This document shows, in pieces, positions 12,901 to 24,062 of a stretch of DNA of 64,000 bases. This stretch comes from Biscogniauxia marginata (Eukaryota > Ascomycota > Sordariomycetes > Xylariales > Xylariaceae), in assembly GCA_022695795.1 (NCBI GenBank), contig MU404082.1:248001-312000 (forward strand). The letters are read 5' to 3'. Under the pieces are notes generated by a model. It made no database searches, had not been told where the DNA came from, and saw nothing but the letters and a program-made list of their open reading frames with translations. A program made the position numbers and the translations under genes. The first letter of the stretch is position 1. Each line of letters opens with the position of its first letter.

Positions 12901-13817
12901 ATCCCGCGACCCAGCCTCTGCTCGCCAAAGCTGGCCTTGAACGGCCAAAGATCGATGGCCAGCTACTGCAGATATACGCCCGCCATTTCTGTGCCAGGGG
13001 CTGGCTCCTGCGCCCACCTCGCCGAGACGTGTCTGGCGTATCTGTAGTCTCGACGAAGAGAGGCCCGCTGGCCGGTCGTGTCGCAGTGGTCACAGGAGCA
13101 TCGTCCGGTATCGGAGCCGCCGTCGCCACGGCCCTGGCAAAAGAAGGCGCGCACGTCGCCCTCGCGGCCCGCCGCACAGAGGCGCTTGAGAGCCTCAAGC
13201 GCAAGATCACGGCTGCAACCCCCGGCGGCGGCGGCGGCAAAGTCCTCGTCCACCAGACGGATGTCACGGTCCGCGAGCAGGTCGAGGCGCTCGTGCGCGT
13301 GACGGCCGAGCAGCTCGGCCCCGTCGACATCCTCGTCTCGTGCGCGGGCGTCATGTACTACACGCTGATGGCGAACACGCAGACGGACGAGTGGGACCGC
13401 ACCGTGGACGTCAACTGCAAAGGGCTGCTGCACTGCCTGTCGTCCACGGTCCCCGGGATGCTTGCGCGTGGCGCCGGCCACATCGTCGCTATCTCGTCCG
13501 ACGCCGGGCGCAAGGTGTTTCCCGGCCTCGGCGTCTACTCGGCGAGCAAGTTCTTCGTCGAGGCCACGCTGCAGAGCCTCCGGCTCGAGACCGCCGGATC
13601 CGGACTCCGCGTCACTGCCGTGCAGCCCGGCAACACGGCCACGGACCTCCTCGGCATGTCGACCGACGCCGAGGCTATCAAGAAGTACGGCGAGCCCACC
13701 GGCGCAAAGGTTCTGGAGCCGGCGGAGGTCGCGGATGCAATCGTCTATGCGCTGCGCCAGCCGCCGCACGTGGCTGTTAACGAGGTTTTGATTGAGCCCA
13801 GGGACGAGCCGATCTGA
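9948..13817 (+). CDS. NRPS-like A-T-R1-R2 carboxylate reductase, likely glycine betaine reductase (ATRR type)
   Basis: Intronless, 1289 residues, four domains. The adenylation domain (about 1-510) has A3 SSGTTGRPKG, A5 NCYSASETHE, A7 YRTGD and an A10 lysine in SGKVDL. The carrier domain (about 545-620) has the phosphopantetheine serine S575 in GGHSL. R1 is a thioester reductase (about 655-1030) with TGTTGFLG from G660 and Y822-xxx-K826. R2 is a classical SDR (about 1043-1289) with TGASSGIG at 1049-1056 and Y1197-xxx-K1201. Fungal proteins with this order activate glycine betaine, reduce it to betaine aldehyde in R1 and to choline in R2. The usual A-domain Asp that grips an alpha-amino group is absent (the A4 region reads NVFFIWE), which fits a substrate without a free amine. 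The start is the ATG at 9948, after a stop-rich leader. The substrate is inferred from architecture; another acid is possible. Confidence 0.85.
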   Translation: MTVIDINKDLAALFSSQVKATPDAVALEDGPISLTYAELDQKVEALSSRFRSHGVGRDDLVGVLLGRSADYVISCLAALRAGGAFLVLELAYPPGLLSDVVEDARPTIVVTHRAYIGQIKADIPLIVLDEQGSDANGDASADAAPKPLPAEDDLERLAFVSYSSGTTGRPKGIANPHRAAVRSYDLRFGLSDLKPGDRVACNVFFIWEILRPLLRGATVVTVPDETSYDPVALVELLRSKRITETLMTPTLLTTVLARHSQLGNRLKDLRTVWLNGEVVTTDLARRGLKALPNARLLNCYSASETHEIACGDIREMFDSEAQVVPVGPPLDPEHTYIIDEDGNRVEAGLSGELLVGGDLLARGYLNLPETTAKAFNQDPFDPTPGARVYRTGDTARMLPSGLLEITGRVGSMIKIRGYSVQPGAVENAIVTHLAVRHCAVVAHGDGLDRQLLAYVVPDKEEPRDRTPVVINEAGFSPSARRTLTAHLAHYMIPALWVEMESLPTHEVSGKVDLKCLPPPTRASSPTRSATNGEKKDTDRKINIEDIAKLWAASLNIPYKTVMQQDHDFFDLGGHSLALVDLVTRLTSVYSFSVPLARLAGNPTLQGHLDVVKDARDGHTAALQADLPRVLRADSILPADIQPKGAKMKRLSEADTVLLTGTTGFLGAFLLSTILETTSARVICLVRFADLSNDNYAASMARIRNNLLDLGLWNDSMLDRIEVVPANLARKRFGLTPDEFEELALRVQVIIHSAATVNLVYPYAAMQGANVFGTREILRLACLGGATVHHISTNGVLPTSIEGWAEDAMVDVDDVPEKLIDGYGQTKWVAERLILEAAKRGLPARIYRPGTISGHSTSGSTNTYDLLNALIVESLQLGYAPDIEGWYAEMTPVDFVSKAILALADLADTDQRVFHLGDPKPVTTQDVFNCLAELGYPTQPLGWDEWVSLWNEKRGSGKGDNIFTVDILRRGMPTIEFLKWVTVLKDPATQPLLAKAGLERPKIDGQLLQIYARHFCARGWLLRPPRRDVSGVSVVSTKRGPLAGRVAVVTGASSGIGAAVATALAKEGAHVALAARRTEALESLKRKITAATPGGGGGKVLVHQTDVTVREQVEALVRVTAEQLGPVDILVSCAGVMYYTLMANTQTDEWDRTVDVNCKGLLHCLSSTVPGMLARGAGHIVAISSDAGRKVFPGLGVYSASKFFVEATLQSLRLETAGSGLRVTAVQPGNTATDLLGMSTDAEAIKKYGEPTGAKVLEPAEVADAIVYALRQPPHVAVNEVLIEPRDEPI

Positions 13818-15026
13818 GTTTGCCGCCGGTAGTGAGGAAGTTATTTGGTCGTTCTATCAACGGAGGGAAGGCTGGGGCTTAAAAAGGGGAGGGATAGAGG
13901 GGGGTTTTTAGATGGTGATCCCGGCAACGCATACTTCAACCTGTTTAGAGATCATACACACGTGATAATTGTTATTTACTTCAACGCATGATGGCCCATC
14001 CAACATTTGCCATCACTTTTTTTCTCACTCACGAAGTCTCATCGTCATTAATGTTACCATCTTGGAATCCCCAACAAGTCGGTTTGTCTTACCTAGATAG
14101 ATAGGATTGGGTACGGTACAAATACCGGTTATATTTATATATATGTGTAGAATACGTAGTAGAACTCCATCTACCTCAAAAAGAAGAACAAGAAAAAAAA
14201 GAAAAAGGGGAAAGACGGGTCGGTTGGAAGATGGCGCTGAATGGGTTATAACGATATAGACATAGGCAGACATACAAACAGATGAACATGATCGGTGAAG
14301 AGGGTACTGAAAACTGCAACTAAGGAATATGTAGTCAGTGAAAGCCTTTATTGCATGCATCAGCTTTCGCGTCACTTCATTTTCAAACTTAGTTTCAAAC
14401 TAACCCTGCCGAGGCTTTGGAATGTGATAGATGTGAGTCGAGATTGCTTGGCTTGTATATTACTCCTTACTAGAAGTTAGAGCGGTCTGTGTCTACTCTC
14501 TACATGTGACGTGCTCAGGTTTCATACCCTCTGAGCAGGGAAGGGAAGGGAAGGGAAGGGAAGGGAAGGGAAGGGAAAGAGGGCAGCGAACTATCGTAAT
14601 GTGTGCGTGACCGTGAGAATGACACGATTATCCGTATTAACGATGTCTTCAATTGACAACGCTCTCAATTTCAAATCGTGGGGAAGAAGAACAAGAAATC
14701 TTCCCTCTACGCCGCTAGGTGCATCGCGCCACTACTATCACAACTCATGTCACAAAAGGTCGATTCATTAATGTATCGTGCGGAGTAATGGTGTTTTAAA
14801 AACTTCGTGTGATTTATATAATAGGTATAAAATAATCAAAAAAAAAAACCTAGGATATCGCCTCCGCCTCCATCCGATCAACCTTCTATGTCGGTTTGGG
14901 TTGACTGACTAGTAGTAGTCCCTTCGCTCTGAGTGATAATATGGTACATGTTTACATGGTGGTGAGAGCCACTTAGTTAAGCGGGTTAGCAACGTCGAGG
15001 TTGAGCAGATCATCGCTCTGCTGTGC
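13818..15026. other. intergenic, no gene recognised
   Basis: Holds the 3' flank of the reductase gene and the 3' flank of the convergent secreted-protein gene. It contains a (GGGAA)n array at 14537-14577. No coding frame has recognisable similarity. Confidence 0.45.
14537..14577. repeat. (GGGAA)n microsatellite
   Basis: Roughly eight copies of a GGGAA/AAGGG pentanucleotide between two convergent genes. Confidence 0.95.
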
Positions 15027-15846
15027 CTAAGCACCGGCCTGGGCATTAGCACCACCGCCAAGCAGGCCGCTGAGGGCGTCGGTCACGTCACCGCCGGCAC
15101 CACCACCAAGCAGGCCGCTCAGGGTGTCGGTCACATCACCAGCGGCACCAGCAGCGTCACCACCAGCGACATTGTCGAGTAGTCCGCCAACGAGGTCACC
15201 GGCACCACCTGCACCGCCGAGAAGACCACCGAGTAGGTCACCTACACCACCACTTCCGCTGGCATCATCAGCAGCAGCATCATCCTGAGCATCGGCGGCA
15301 TCCTGCTGGGCGTCGGCTTGATCCTCCTGGTCGGCATTGTCATCGGCATTGTCGTCTTGAGCAGCAGCGTCATCATCAGCAGCCTCCTCTTCAGCAGCGG
15401 CTTCCTCTTCAGCAGCGGCATCTTCCTCGGCTGTAATTTTGAGTAAGCGTCATCCTTGAGACTGTTTACAAAAATAAAGGGGGACTAACCGTCGGCATTA
15501 TTGCCATCGTCGACAGCGGTTCCGTTTGATGCAGCAGCTGCGGCTTCTTCCTTCTTAGGCATCCGAACACTGAGGCCAGTGTACCGGAGGTCCAGGGGTG
15601 TTGCCCGTCGTCGTCGCTGTGACCCACAGGTTAGTATCAATCCATATCCCTCAAAATATAGACAAAGCTTACACTGGCCGCAGCGATAGCGTTGGCAACA
15701 TTCTCTTCCTCTTGCAGGCGAGCCTTGAGAGCGTGGTCGCTAGGAGCGCGTATCTGAACATCTTGCTGCATGCCCGGGGCAGGGAGGGCAGCGACGAAGG
15801 AGGCGCTGGCGCCCAGCAGGACCATGATAGCTCCGAAGTTCTTCAT
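15027..15846 (-). CDS. secreted acidic, alanine-rich repeat protein with glycine-leucine tail
   Basis: I do not recognise a family. Three exons (15846-15673, 15616-15490, 15430-15027) with GTAAGC and GTTAGT donors give about 234 residues. Residues 1-21 form a signal peptide ending in an ALPAPG-type cleavage region. Four arginines in a row and PKKEE follow. Next comes an acidic stretch of about 70 residues built almost only of A, E, D, Q and N (EEEAAAEEEAADDD-like). The C-terminal half has repeated GDLLGGLLGG and DVTDALSGLLGGG units. This suggests an extracellular, largely disordered protein with a self-associating hydrophobic tail. The start was chosen because the ATG at 15846 opens the signal peptide. 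Function is unknown; a cell-wall or hydrophobin-like surface role is only a guess, since the hydrophobin cysteines are absent. Confidence 0.75.
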
Positions 15847-18093
15847 TTTGAAGGAATGAATGAATCTAGCTGGATAATAAAATCGGGTGATAAGGAATGA
15901 TCGAATAAAAAGTTGAAATTGAAAGAAGGTAAGGAGCACAGCTGCATCGATAATTAGTCCATGGTATTCATCTGTAGGCGGCGTTGTAGTTGACTTACCT
16001 CTTGGAATAGAAACAAGAATAGAAGGGATACCCGATGCCCAAGATGAATGTAGTCGTATGGTGATAGGGAAGGAAGACGGAAAATACGGCACAGGGAGAA
16101 GCACGTTTTATGTTCAAGTGAAGAAGACTGAGTCTTCGAATGAACCCGACTCCCAACCTTGAATTTACTGCTACCTTGGTACAAGGCTCTCGAACCCCTA
16201 TAATGATGAGACGACATCTCGAAGGCTGTGCTTCGGGTTACAGGCAACCCCGTTCTGGCATCCTGGCTACATCGACCCACAATGAGTTTACATGTGTAAA
16301 GACAAGATTCAAGACCAGGAAACATGACAATATGAAAGACCCCTATGAAAATTGGCAGCCATAGTGAAGGCGTAGTTGAGAAGGTCGAGACCCACTCAGA
16401 CCAAACAACATCTAGTAATTATTCTAAGATGCCAAAACGTAGGCGAGTGTGATAAGATCACCGTCGAGTAGATCATACACGTTGCGTTGGGAAAGATTGT
16501 CCCCCAGGTTCGAGTTGGCGCTGGGGAAAGTAAGCAGATCTCTCTTGGGGATCATATGAGGTACCGTGGGAAAAGTATAGCGCCAAGCACACAAAGGCGA
16601 TCGTTACCTCCAATAAAGTGCCGGATCTGCTGGATGCCAAGCGTGCCAGGGGGCCTCAAACTCCTGCCGAGGAATATCAAACGAGCCTCAAACAGGCACG
16701 TCCACGGCGAAGATGGACAAATGTAGCTAGCCTCGCGTGCGAAAATGACGATAGACGGCGAAGATGGTTTCACTCGCGGGCGTCAAACCTGATGATTCAA
16801 GATGCCTTCTTTCAGGAAGGTTCGTTTCCGGTTGCACCCAGGAGTCAATTCGGAGGATTGCGCTGGTTTAGGACGAGGCAGCGGCATTGCGTGATAAATA
16901 CTACTTATGAGAACTCAAGCAAGAGTAGAGGGATGTTACCTAGAGAGATAGAAAGAAAGAAAGAGAAAAATAGATAGAGAGAGGGAGAGGGAGAGAGAGG
17001 CAGTGCTTTGTTGATTCGGATGGTGTTGTGCCAAAACGTCTCGCGTCCGAACAACTTGGGATGCTAGAGCAAATGGCAGCGTCTCGTGGCTCTCCACGAG
17101 AACTGAAGCTTAAAAACTGGAAAACCGGACTTTGATCGATCACTACTGTAAATAGAAAGAGAGATATCACCGTTCGACTCGACGATTGACATTCCTTCAT
17201 TTCTCCTCCCATCATGCGCATTGCGGCGCATTGGAGGTTGCTCGAACAATGTCAGCCGAGTTGACGCGGGATGTGCGGCGATCGAAGCCAAGGCAAATCA
17301 CCAGTCTTCCGCATGATCTTGGCCAACGAGACCAACGATCATAGCAGGTCGCTCTTAAGTTACCGAACCACGGCCTTTCTCTCGATTCTGCTCGATGATC
17401 TGCAGTTATGGGGGAATTACGGGTGAGATGAGGGCACATTCAGGAGGTATGACGACAGAGGGAATTGAAAGAGATGGAGGGAGCCGAGAACCTTAGGTCC
17501 ATTGATTAAGTTGACAGATTCTTGGCACGTGTGACTTTGATACATGCATACATGTGTACGTACCTATGTATGTAAGAGAATTTCGGTATGCCCGGGCATT
17601 GGAGAATATTTACCTATCTACTTTAAATACATAACTACCTAGCTTACCTGCTCATACCTCGGCAACTCCCGCTAAACTTAGATTGTATGTAATTCCTAAA
17701 TGATGATAGGCTCTACAACCCCCTGTAAAAATAGTGTACCCTGCTGGTAGAGTGGCCCGACTTAGGGCGGGTTACAGCGGCATTGGCATTCTGAAAGCTG
17801 TCGCCCAATCAACTGCGAGAATTCCCTCGAGGCAGTTTTCACAAGCTTGCCGGTCGAGATGATTTTTCTTTTTTGATGTCATCGTCATCCACCATTCATA
17901 TTCTTTCTGGCTCTTCAGATTTGGCCATTGCGCCCCCGACCGTTGAGTCTGGAAGATGAACGCCAACACCCTTCACTAATGGCGTCTGAAGACCGGTGAC
18001 AAGTTTCAATCCTACAAATTCCTAGCAACTCGAAACATTTTGAGCCGTCGACTCGTCGTGACTTGGCTGAGCGGATTCGGTTTCAAAGTAGCC
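15847..18093. other. intergenic between divergent genes
   Basis: About 2.2 kb between the secreted acidic protein gene (minus) and the ETF-QO gene (plus). A purine-rich GA repeat lies near 16951-17001. No frame resembles a known protein. The ends presumably carry both promoters. Confidence 0.4.
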
Positions 18094-20165
18094 ATGACGA
18101 TGTCCACCTCCCTGTCTCTTCAAACCCTTGTGCGCCGCAGCGCTCAACTGCCGATCACGGCAAGAATAGCCCACAGGCTCTGTCAATCGTCGTCGTATTC
18201 TTCCTCAGCGCCGAGAGCACCTCGAACACGCTGTTCCGCTGCGACAATCGCATCAACCCGTCGTCCCATAGTCCGAGCCTTCTCTTCCACCTCTCCCAGG
18301 CATGTTCAAGAAAGCTTTGATCCCCAGTCTGTCGATCGTGAAAGCGACGAGGTCGATGTGTGCATTGTCGGGGGAGGTTAGTGTCTCTCCAACCTGACCG
18401 TACAGACTACGTAACTTCGTCGTGCTGATGATAGCATTCTGTCTGGCTAGGCCCTGCCGGACTCAGTGCTGCCATTCGCTTGAAACAGCTTGCTAGCAAG
18501 AATGGCAACGAGGAATTCCGAGTGCTCCTGCTGGAGAAAGCTGGCGAGATCGGGGCGCATATCCTCTCCGGAGCTGTTATACAACCCTCTGCCATCAACG
18601 AACTATTCCCCGACTGGCTTGACGAAGCCAACGAAAGCCGTTTCGAACATGCCACACCTACGGCCGGAGACAAGATGAGGTTCTTGACCAAGTCTTCGGC
18701 CATTCCCGTACCGATCCCGCCCCAGATGAACAACCACGGCAATTACATTGTGAGTCTCAACCAGTTCACCAAATGGCTTGGGGAGCGAGCCGAACAACTT
18801 GGTGTCGAGGTGTACCCTGGTTTCGCCGCGTCTGAGGTACTCTACAAGCCCGACGGTTCGGTTATGGGTGTTGCGACCAACGACCTTGGCATAGCGCGAG
18901 ACGGCAAGCCCAAAGACAGCTTTGAACGAGGCATGGAGTTTCACGCAAGAGTTACCATATTTGCAGAGGGATGCCATGGTAGCCTGACCAAACAAGTTAT
19001 CAACAAGTTCGACTTGAGGAGAGACAGTGAGCCTCAGACCTACGGCCTAGGACTGAAGGAAGTCTGGGAAATCCAGCCTGAGAAGTTCAAAAAGGGTGAA
19101 GTCGTTCATTCTCTGGGGTACCCGCTACCATGGGACACCTATGGCGGTGGATGGCTGTACCACTTTGGGGAGAATCTCGTGAGTCTTGGACTCGTCGTAG
19201 CCTTGGACTACTCCAACCCGTGGCTATCTCCATACGGTGAATTCCAAAAGATGAAACAACACCCGCTGTACAGATCTGTCCTCGAAGGAGGTAAGTGTAT
19301 CTCATATGGTGCGAGAGCCCTGATAGAGGGCGGATTTCAATCAATTCCCAAGGTTGCCTTTCCCGGTGGTGCATTGATTGGCGATTCTGCCGGGTTTGTC
19401 AATGTCCCCAAGGTAAAAGGCACACATAATGCTATGAAGTCCGGGATGCTTGCTGCCGAATCTGCTTGGACCGCCCTAACAGCGGGCACCACCGGAACGG
19501 TCTTCCTTTACGACTACGAGGGTTCTCTCCGGAAGTCGAGCATCTGGAAGGAGCTGAAAGAGGTTCGGAATATCCGACCCTCCTTCCATAATCCTTTAGG
19601 AGTCTATGGCGGTATCATGTATTCTGGGCTAGAAACGTACATTCTCAAGGGCCGCGTTCCCTGGACTCTGAAGAATAAGCAAACGGACCATGGAGCTACT
19701 AAACCTGCGGACCAATGTCCTAAGATAGAATATCCTAAGCCTGATGGGAAGATAAGTTTCGATATCTTAACGAGCGTCTCACGCACTGGAACGAACCACG
19801 AGGAAGATCAGCCCGTTCACCTGCAGGTGGAAGACTGGGATGCTCATGCCCTGGAGACATGGCCTAAATACAAGGGCCTGGAGAACAGATTCTGTCCCGC
19901 TGGTGTGTACGAATACGTCGAAGATGATTCAAAGTCTCTTGGCGTCAGATTTCAGATCAACTCTCAGAAGTAAGTATTCATAGGCCTTCTGTTGTCGTTA
20001 GTTCGTAGCAACTATCGTCATTAGCGGACTCTATAGATAGGCTTCCACTAACATGCCTGAACTAGCTGCATTCACTGTAAAACCTGCGATATTAAGGCTC
20101 CTCACCAGGATATTAACTGGGCCGTCCCGCAAGGCGGTGAAGGACCAAAATATTACATGACCTGA
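18094..20165 (+). CDS. electron transfer flavoprotein-ubiquinone oxidoreductase (ETF-QO), mitochondrial
   Basis: ETF-QO passes electrons from reduced ETF to ubiquinone in the inner mitochondrial membrane. ETF collects them from acyl-CoA, dimethylglycine and sarcosine dehydrogenases. Three exons (18094-18376, 18451-19969, 20066-20165) give 633 residues. The first ~80 residues are Ser/Arg/Ala-rich with few acids, as in a mitochondrial presequence. FAD-binding GGGPAG is at 93-98 and starts the Rossmann fold right at the first splice site. The 4Fe-4S cysteines are C576 ([10 protein letters not shown]) and C602, C605, C608 ([19 protein letters not shown]); the last three are encoded by the short final exon. 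The C-terminus is the family's GGEGPKYYM type. I chose the ATG at 18094 because it begins the presequence; a second ATG lies six bases on. Confidence 0.95.
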
Positions 20166-20917
20166 ATAATCACACCTCCGGTGCAGTATGCGGATTAACC
20201 CCCCACGAGACCACGCAGCCCTCCACCTGAAAACTGCTTCAGTTGCCGGCGAGGCCCAACTTAATTAAGACATTTACGGAGGTAAACGGATATAAACCAG
20301 GCAATCGTAGCGATCTACACCACCTCTCTGGCTTGGCGATGGACAGGGGTCGAGCTCGTGTGAAGCTCTCTTTTATAGCAGGTGCTTTGAATTCTCACGT
20401 CAAGGATGTGGAGAACTAACTCTGGATTTACGCTTTAATTGCAACATGACGAACAGAAAAAAGAAAGGACTGTTCAACCTCTGAACATCGCTAGTGGATT
20501 ATATTCAACATGGGATTGACGAGGCTGAAGGCTCGGCACTCGTATGAGTCAAGTAGCATTCTATAGCTAGTCTATAAACTTGCATATGCATGTAGTTTAC
20601 ATAAGATTTCTATCTTAGAAATAGTGCTGTACTATAGATAGAGTTCGAAAAGTACTACCATTTGTCACGCTTCCCTATAATGCGGACAAGGGTCCATTCA
20701 GTTAAGGTTGGTCGATATAATGTCGTGGACTAGGGCTCTATCTCTGTTATTAAAGCGGCTCGGTTCCCCGTGCCACGCAAATGCCTCAATTGATTAATTA
20801 TCCAACCAGGGCTGTTAGATTTGGGACGACTGGTAATCCTATAAGTCCCCCCAGCTGAAAACAAGCAACAACTTAGTCACCCGTACAACCAGGAACTCCG
20901 AACCCTTTTTATGGGCC
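20166..20917. other. intergenic, likely promoter of the zinc-finger regulator
   Basis: No gene recognised. Just before the regulator start an ATG at 20911 lies seven bases upstream in another frame, so an overlapping upstream reading frame could modulate translation from the ATG at 20918. Confidence 0.35.
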
Positions 20918-23239
20918 ATGGACGCCGTACCCGGAACTCCGAGCGACACCCACGAGTTACATCAGCATATCATTAACACAGACGAGTTGCTATGGGACCA
21001 GGCTGCCGCCCGCGACGGCTCGCAGGAACTGAACTTGAGCTACTGTTACTCGTTCTTGAACATGTTCATTGAACCGTCGCCTGCCGTCATCGACACTAAT
21101 ATCGAGATGGGTGCTGGTTCCGGGACGGAGTTTCGGTGCACCCTCTGCAAGAAGACCTTCAAACAGAGTAAGTGTTATGTACATCGATTATCCCCCCCTC
21201 GTTCTCTTCCCTCGTAACCAAAAGATAAAATTTTTTTTTTCACCATCTTGTTGTCGTTTCATACATTGTTGAATACATAGATGGTGTAAATATCAACTCA
21301 TCGTGACCGCTTGTATCTGTAGAATCGTCGCTGGTGCGCCACGTGAAGAAATGCACCCTCGAGCCCAAGTTGAGCGTGCGGCAGAAGGCATGTCGGTAAG
21401 TTTCACCCCCCTCCCCGTTTTTCCGCAACTTGTCGGAATGAGATATGGCATTCCCCGCACGACTTCTTCGTGAACAAAAAAAAGGGGGTGGGGATCTGTT
21501 GGGCTTATATGATACTCTGCTCACCATCTAGTCATTGCACTGTAGCCAAGGCGCGATGCGATCTCCAGAGGCCGTCGTGCTCGCGGTGTTCCTCGCGCGG
21601 AGTCTCCTGCGCGTACGCGAGGCCGCCGGCCCAGTCCAGGGCGACGACGGAGCAGCAGCAGCCGCCGCGGGACGTGATAGGAGCCAGTAGTAGTAGTAAT
21701 AGTAGTAGTACTACTACTATGGGCACGCCTTCGTCCCTCAACTTTGGCTCCGTCGTCTTGCAAGGGAGCGGCGGCGGCGGCGGGGGAGGAGGAGACCTCG
21801 TCGCAGACCCGGCTTACCTGAACGCCACCGCCTTTCTTGACCTGGCAATGGCCGCCGCCGGGAACGGCAGCGCCGTGACGACGCCGGATTTCTTCCCCTG
21901 CGCGTCCGAGAACATGACCCCGCCCGATACCAGCAGCGCCGGCGGCTCGACGTCGGACGACCTGGAGAACCTGCCGCTCGTGCCGCTGATGGACCTCGCG
22001 AACGCGCGGTTCGATGGGGACGACGAGGGCGGCGGTGGCTCGACGTCACCGTCTTCGGAGGCGGCAATGGCCGTGAGGGGGCAGGCCACCGAGGTCGAGA
22101 GCTGGCTCCTAGCGCTGGCCTCGCAGCCCGTGGTGCCGGAGTATGTAATTTCAAGAGTTCACTTCCCCCCTTTTCGTCCTGTCTCGGGAAGCTAGAATTT
22201 CCTTATCTTGACAGTTTGAGAGCATCTTGCTCCCGAGACATGCATTTTAACACCCCCCCCCCTTTTTATTATTATTCTTTACTAGAAAGAGTAGCTCTTA
22301 ACTTACGTTTTGGAACCAGCCCGCCCGAGCTCGTCCAGCATAGTTCGCAGACCGTGTTCCGCATGTTTCGCTCGTGGCCGCGCATGCTCGCCAAAGGCAT
22401 CCAGCTCCCGCCCATCGTGCACTTCCTGCAGTTTCGCGAGGGCGCGCCCCGGCCCCTCGCTAACTGCATCACGCTGTGCAAGATGTGGGCTGGGCAGGCC
22501 GAGGACTCGGCGCAGATCGTCGAAGACGCCGTTAGGACCGAGGTCGAGAGTATTCTCGCCAAGGTGAGTTTTATTCTCTGTAGTTTATTTAAATCCTTTC
22601 TTTCTTTCTTTCTTGTGTGTGCGTATATTGCAAAATGAAGGGTCTTCTAACTCAAAACAGTACCACACCTACGACGCGCCGACCCTGCTGGCCGCGACGC
22701 AGAGTATCGTGATTCTGATGCTGGTGCTGCTCTTCCCGTCGAGATGGCAGTCCTCCATCTCGGTCGTGCCGCTGCCGCTCTTCGCGCAGCTCCAGCAGAT
22801 GGCGTACCACGTGCTCTCAACGGGCACGGCGCTACAGGAGGAGGAGCAGAACGTGCACGGTCGGCAGCGCCCCCTTCTGCCGCCGCCGAGCTGGTGCGTC
22901 TGGGCCCACGTCGAGGCCAAGCGCCGCGCCATCCAGGCCCTTTACTTCCTCTACTGGGCCTACAGTGTCTACCACGGCTCGCGCCACTTCAACTGCCTCG
23001 AGCTCGGCCGCATGCTTGCCCCCGGCCCCCGCTTCCTCTGGCAGGCCACCGACGAGGCCACCTGGCGCGGACTTTACATCAAGTGGCTCGCCCAGTGGAA
23101 CGAGGAGGGCGGCACCCCGGGCCTGCTGCAGGCTGAGTTCTTCCTCGTGCAGCGCGGCCCTGTCATGGATCGACGCGCCGAGATGTGGCTTGATGACGCG
23201 GATGAGCTGGGCATTTTGATGCTGAGTATAGGTGAGTAG
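20918..23239 (+). CDS. fungal transcription factor with C2H2-like finger followed by Zn2Cys6 cluster
   Basis: A DNA-binding regulator of the kind confined to fungi. Exons 20918-21167, 21323-21395, 21532-22140, 22320-22563 and 22661-23239 give about 584 residues. A first finger at about 74-94 has C74, C77, H90 and C94 (the fourth ligand is Cys, not His). It is followed at once by a binuclear cluster with C107, C110, C117, C124, C127 and C134. Introns fall inside both fingers. Residues 135-290 are low-complexity Ser/Gly/Gln/Asp-rich, probably activation or linker sequence. The C-terminal half is the conserved hydrophobic region seen in such factors. It sits between ETF-QO and an oxidoreductase, so local regulation is plausible but unproven. 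The 3' end is uncertain because the stop follows a GTGAGT that could be a donor site. Confidence 0.85.
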
Positions 23240-24062
23240 CTAGTTTGTGACCTTCATTTTCCTTAACTGCTGTTCCATCTTTGTCTTCGTTGTTATGACA
23301 AGGGGGAAGAGCATACGCGATGTGAGATTTGAGACGATGACCGCAGTAGCTAACTTCTGGTGGCATAATAGTAAATGCTTCTCAGCGGGATCTTTCGCAG
23401 ATTCCGGGCCCGGTTGATGATAGGATAGGATAGAGGAGTGAACTTGAAGCATAGACGACCGGTGATCTAGATTGGTTGATTATCGTACATGGTATTAGAT
23501 TTTGATACCCTAGCGACGCTGGTCGAGATATATGAAAACAGGACATTTATTATTTGGCTAGATATACATAGTACTTTCGTGGCTCGTATAAAGAGTTGAG
23601 CCTGGAATGCTCTACCTACCCATTCCTGAAGTAAGTTGTGATCGGCTCGGAAACTGTACGCAAGACACAACTTCTGAAGAGTTCCGTCTCTCTAGTGCTG
23701 GTACGTAGAGAAGTAAATTTCTAGATTCTACTCTAAGGATAGTGGGCCGTTCTATGAAGAGCTTTAGAAATGCTTGTTTTGAGAGTGGAATCGCCGTACC
23801 GCGAACTCCGAGAGGCTAGATTTGCTTTGTCACATGTTCAGACAACCCAGAAAAGGAAGATATTATTATAAAGCTACCTACCTACATATGAGGAAACCAT
23901 CCATCTTAACACATATATACATCCTTAGTGTATCGTGAAAACGAGGCGCGAATAAATGAACGTAATGAAGCACTAATTCATCGTCCATCTTTCCACCGTC
24001 CTATTCACTCCTTTTTTCCCCCAAACCCCTTTATCTTCCTGCCGCTACCAAGACCATAAATC
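23240..24062. other. intergenic, no gene recognised
   Basis: Between the regulator and the saccharopine-dehydrogenase-like gene, both on the plus strand. AT-rich, with only short frames; the last ~100 bases are pyrimidine-rich and probably the promoter of the next gene. Confidence 0.4.

Noticed and set aside
12578..13769. Long minus-strand frames of about 260 residues opposite the reductase
   Set aside because: They lie antisense to the GC-rich SDR domain and are Arg/Ser-rich, as expected for shadows of a real gene.
15501..15900. Plus-strand frames across the secreted acidic protein gene
   Set aside because: They are antisense to exons that carry a signal peptide, phase-consistent introns and an acidic repeat pattern.
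21755..22154. Minus-strand Arg/Pro-rich frames opposite the zinc-finger regulator
   Set aside because: Antisense shadows of the GC-rich exon 3, with no motif or start context.
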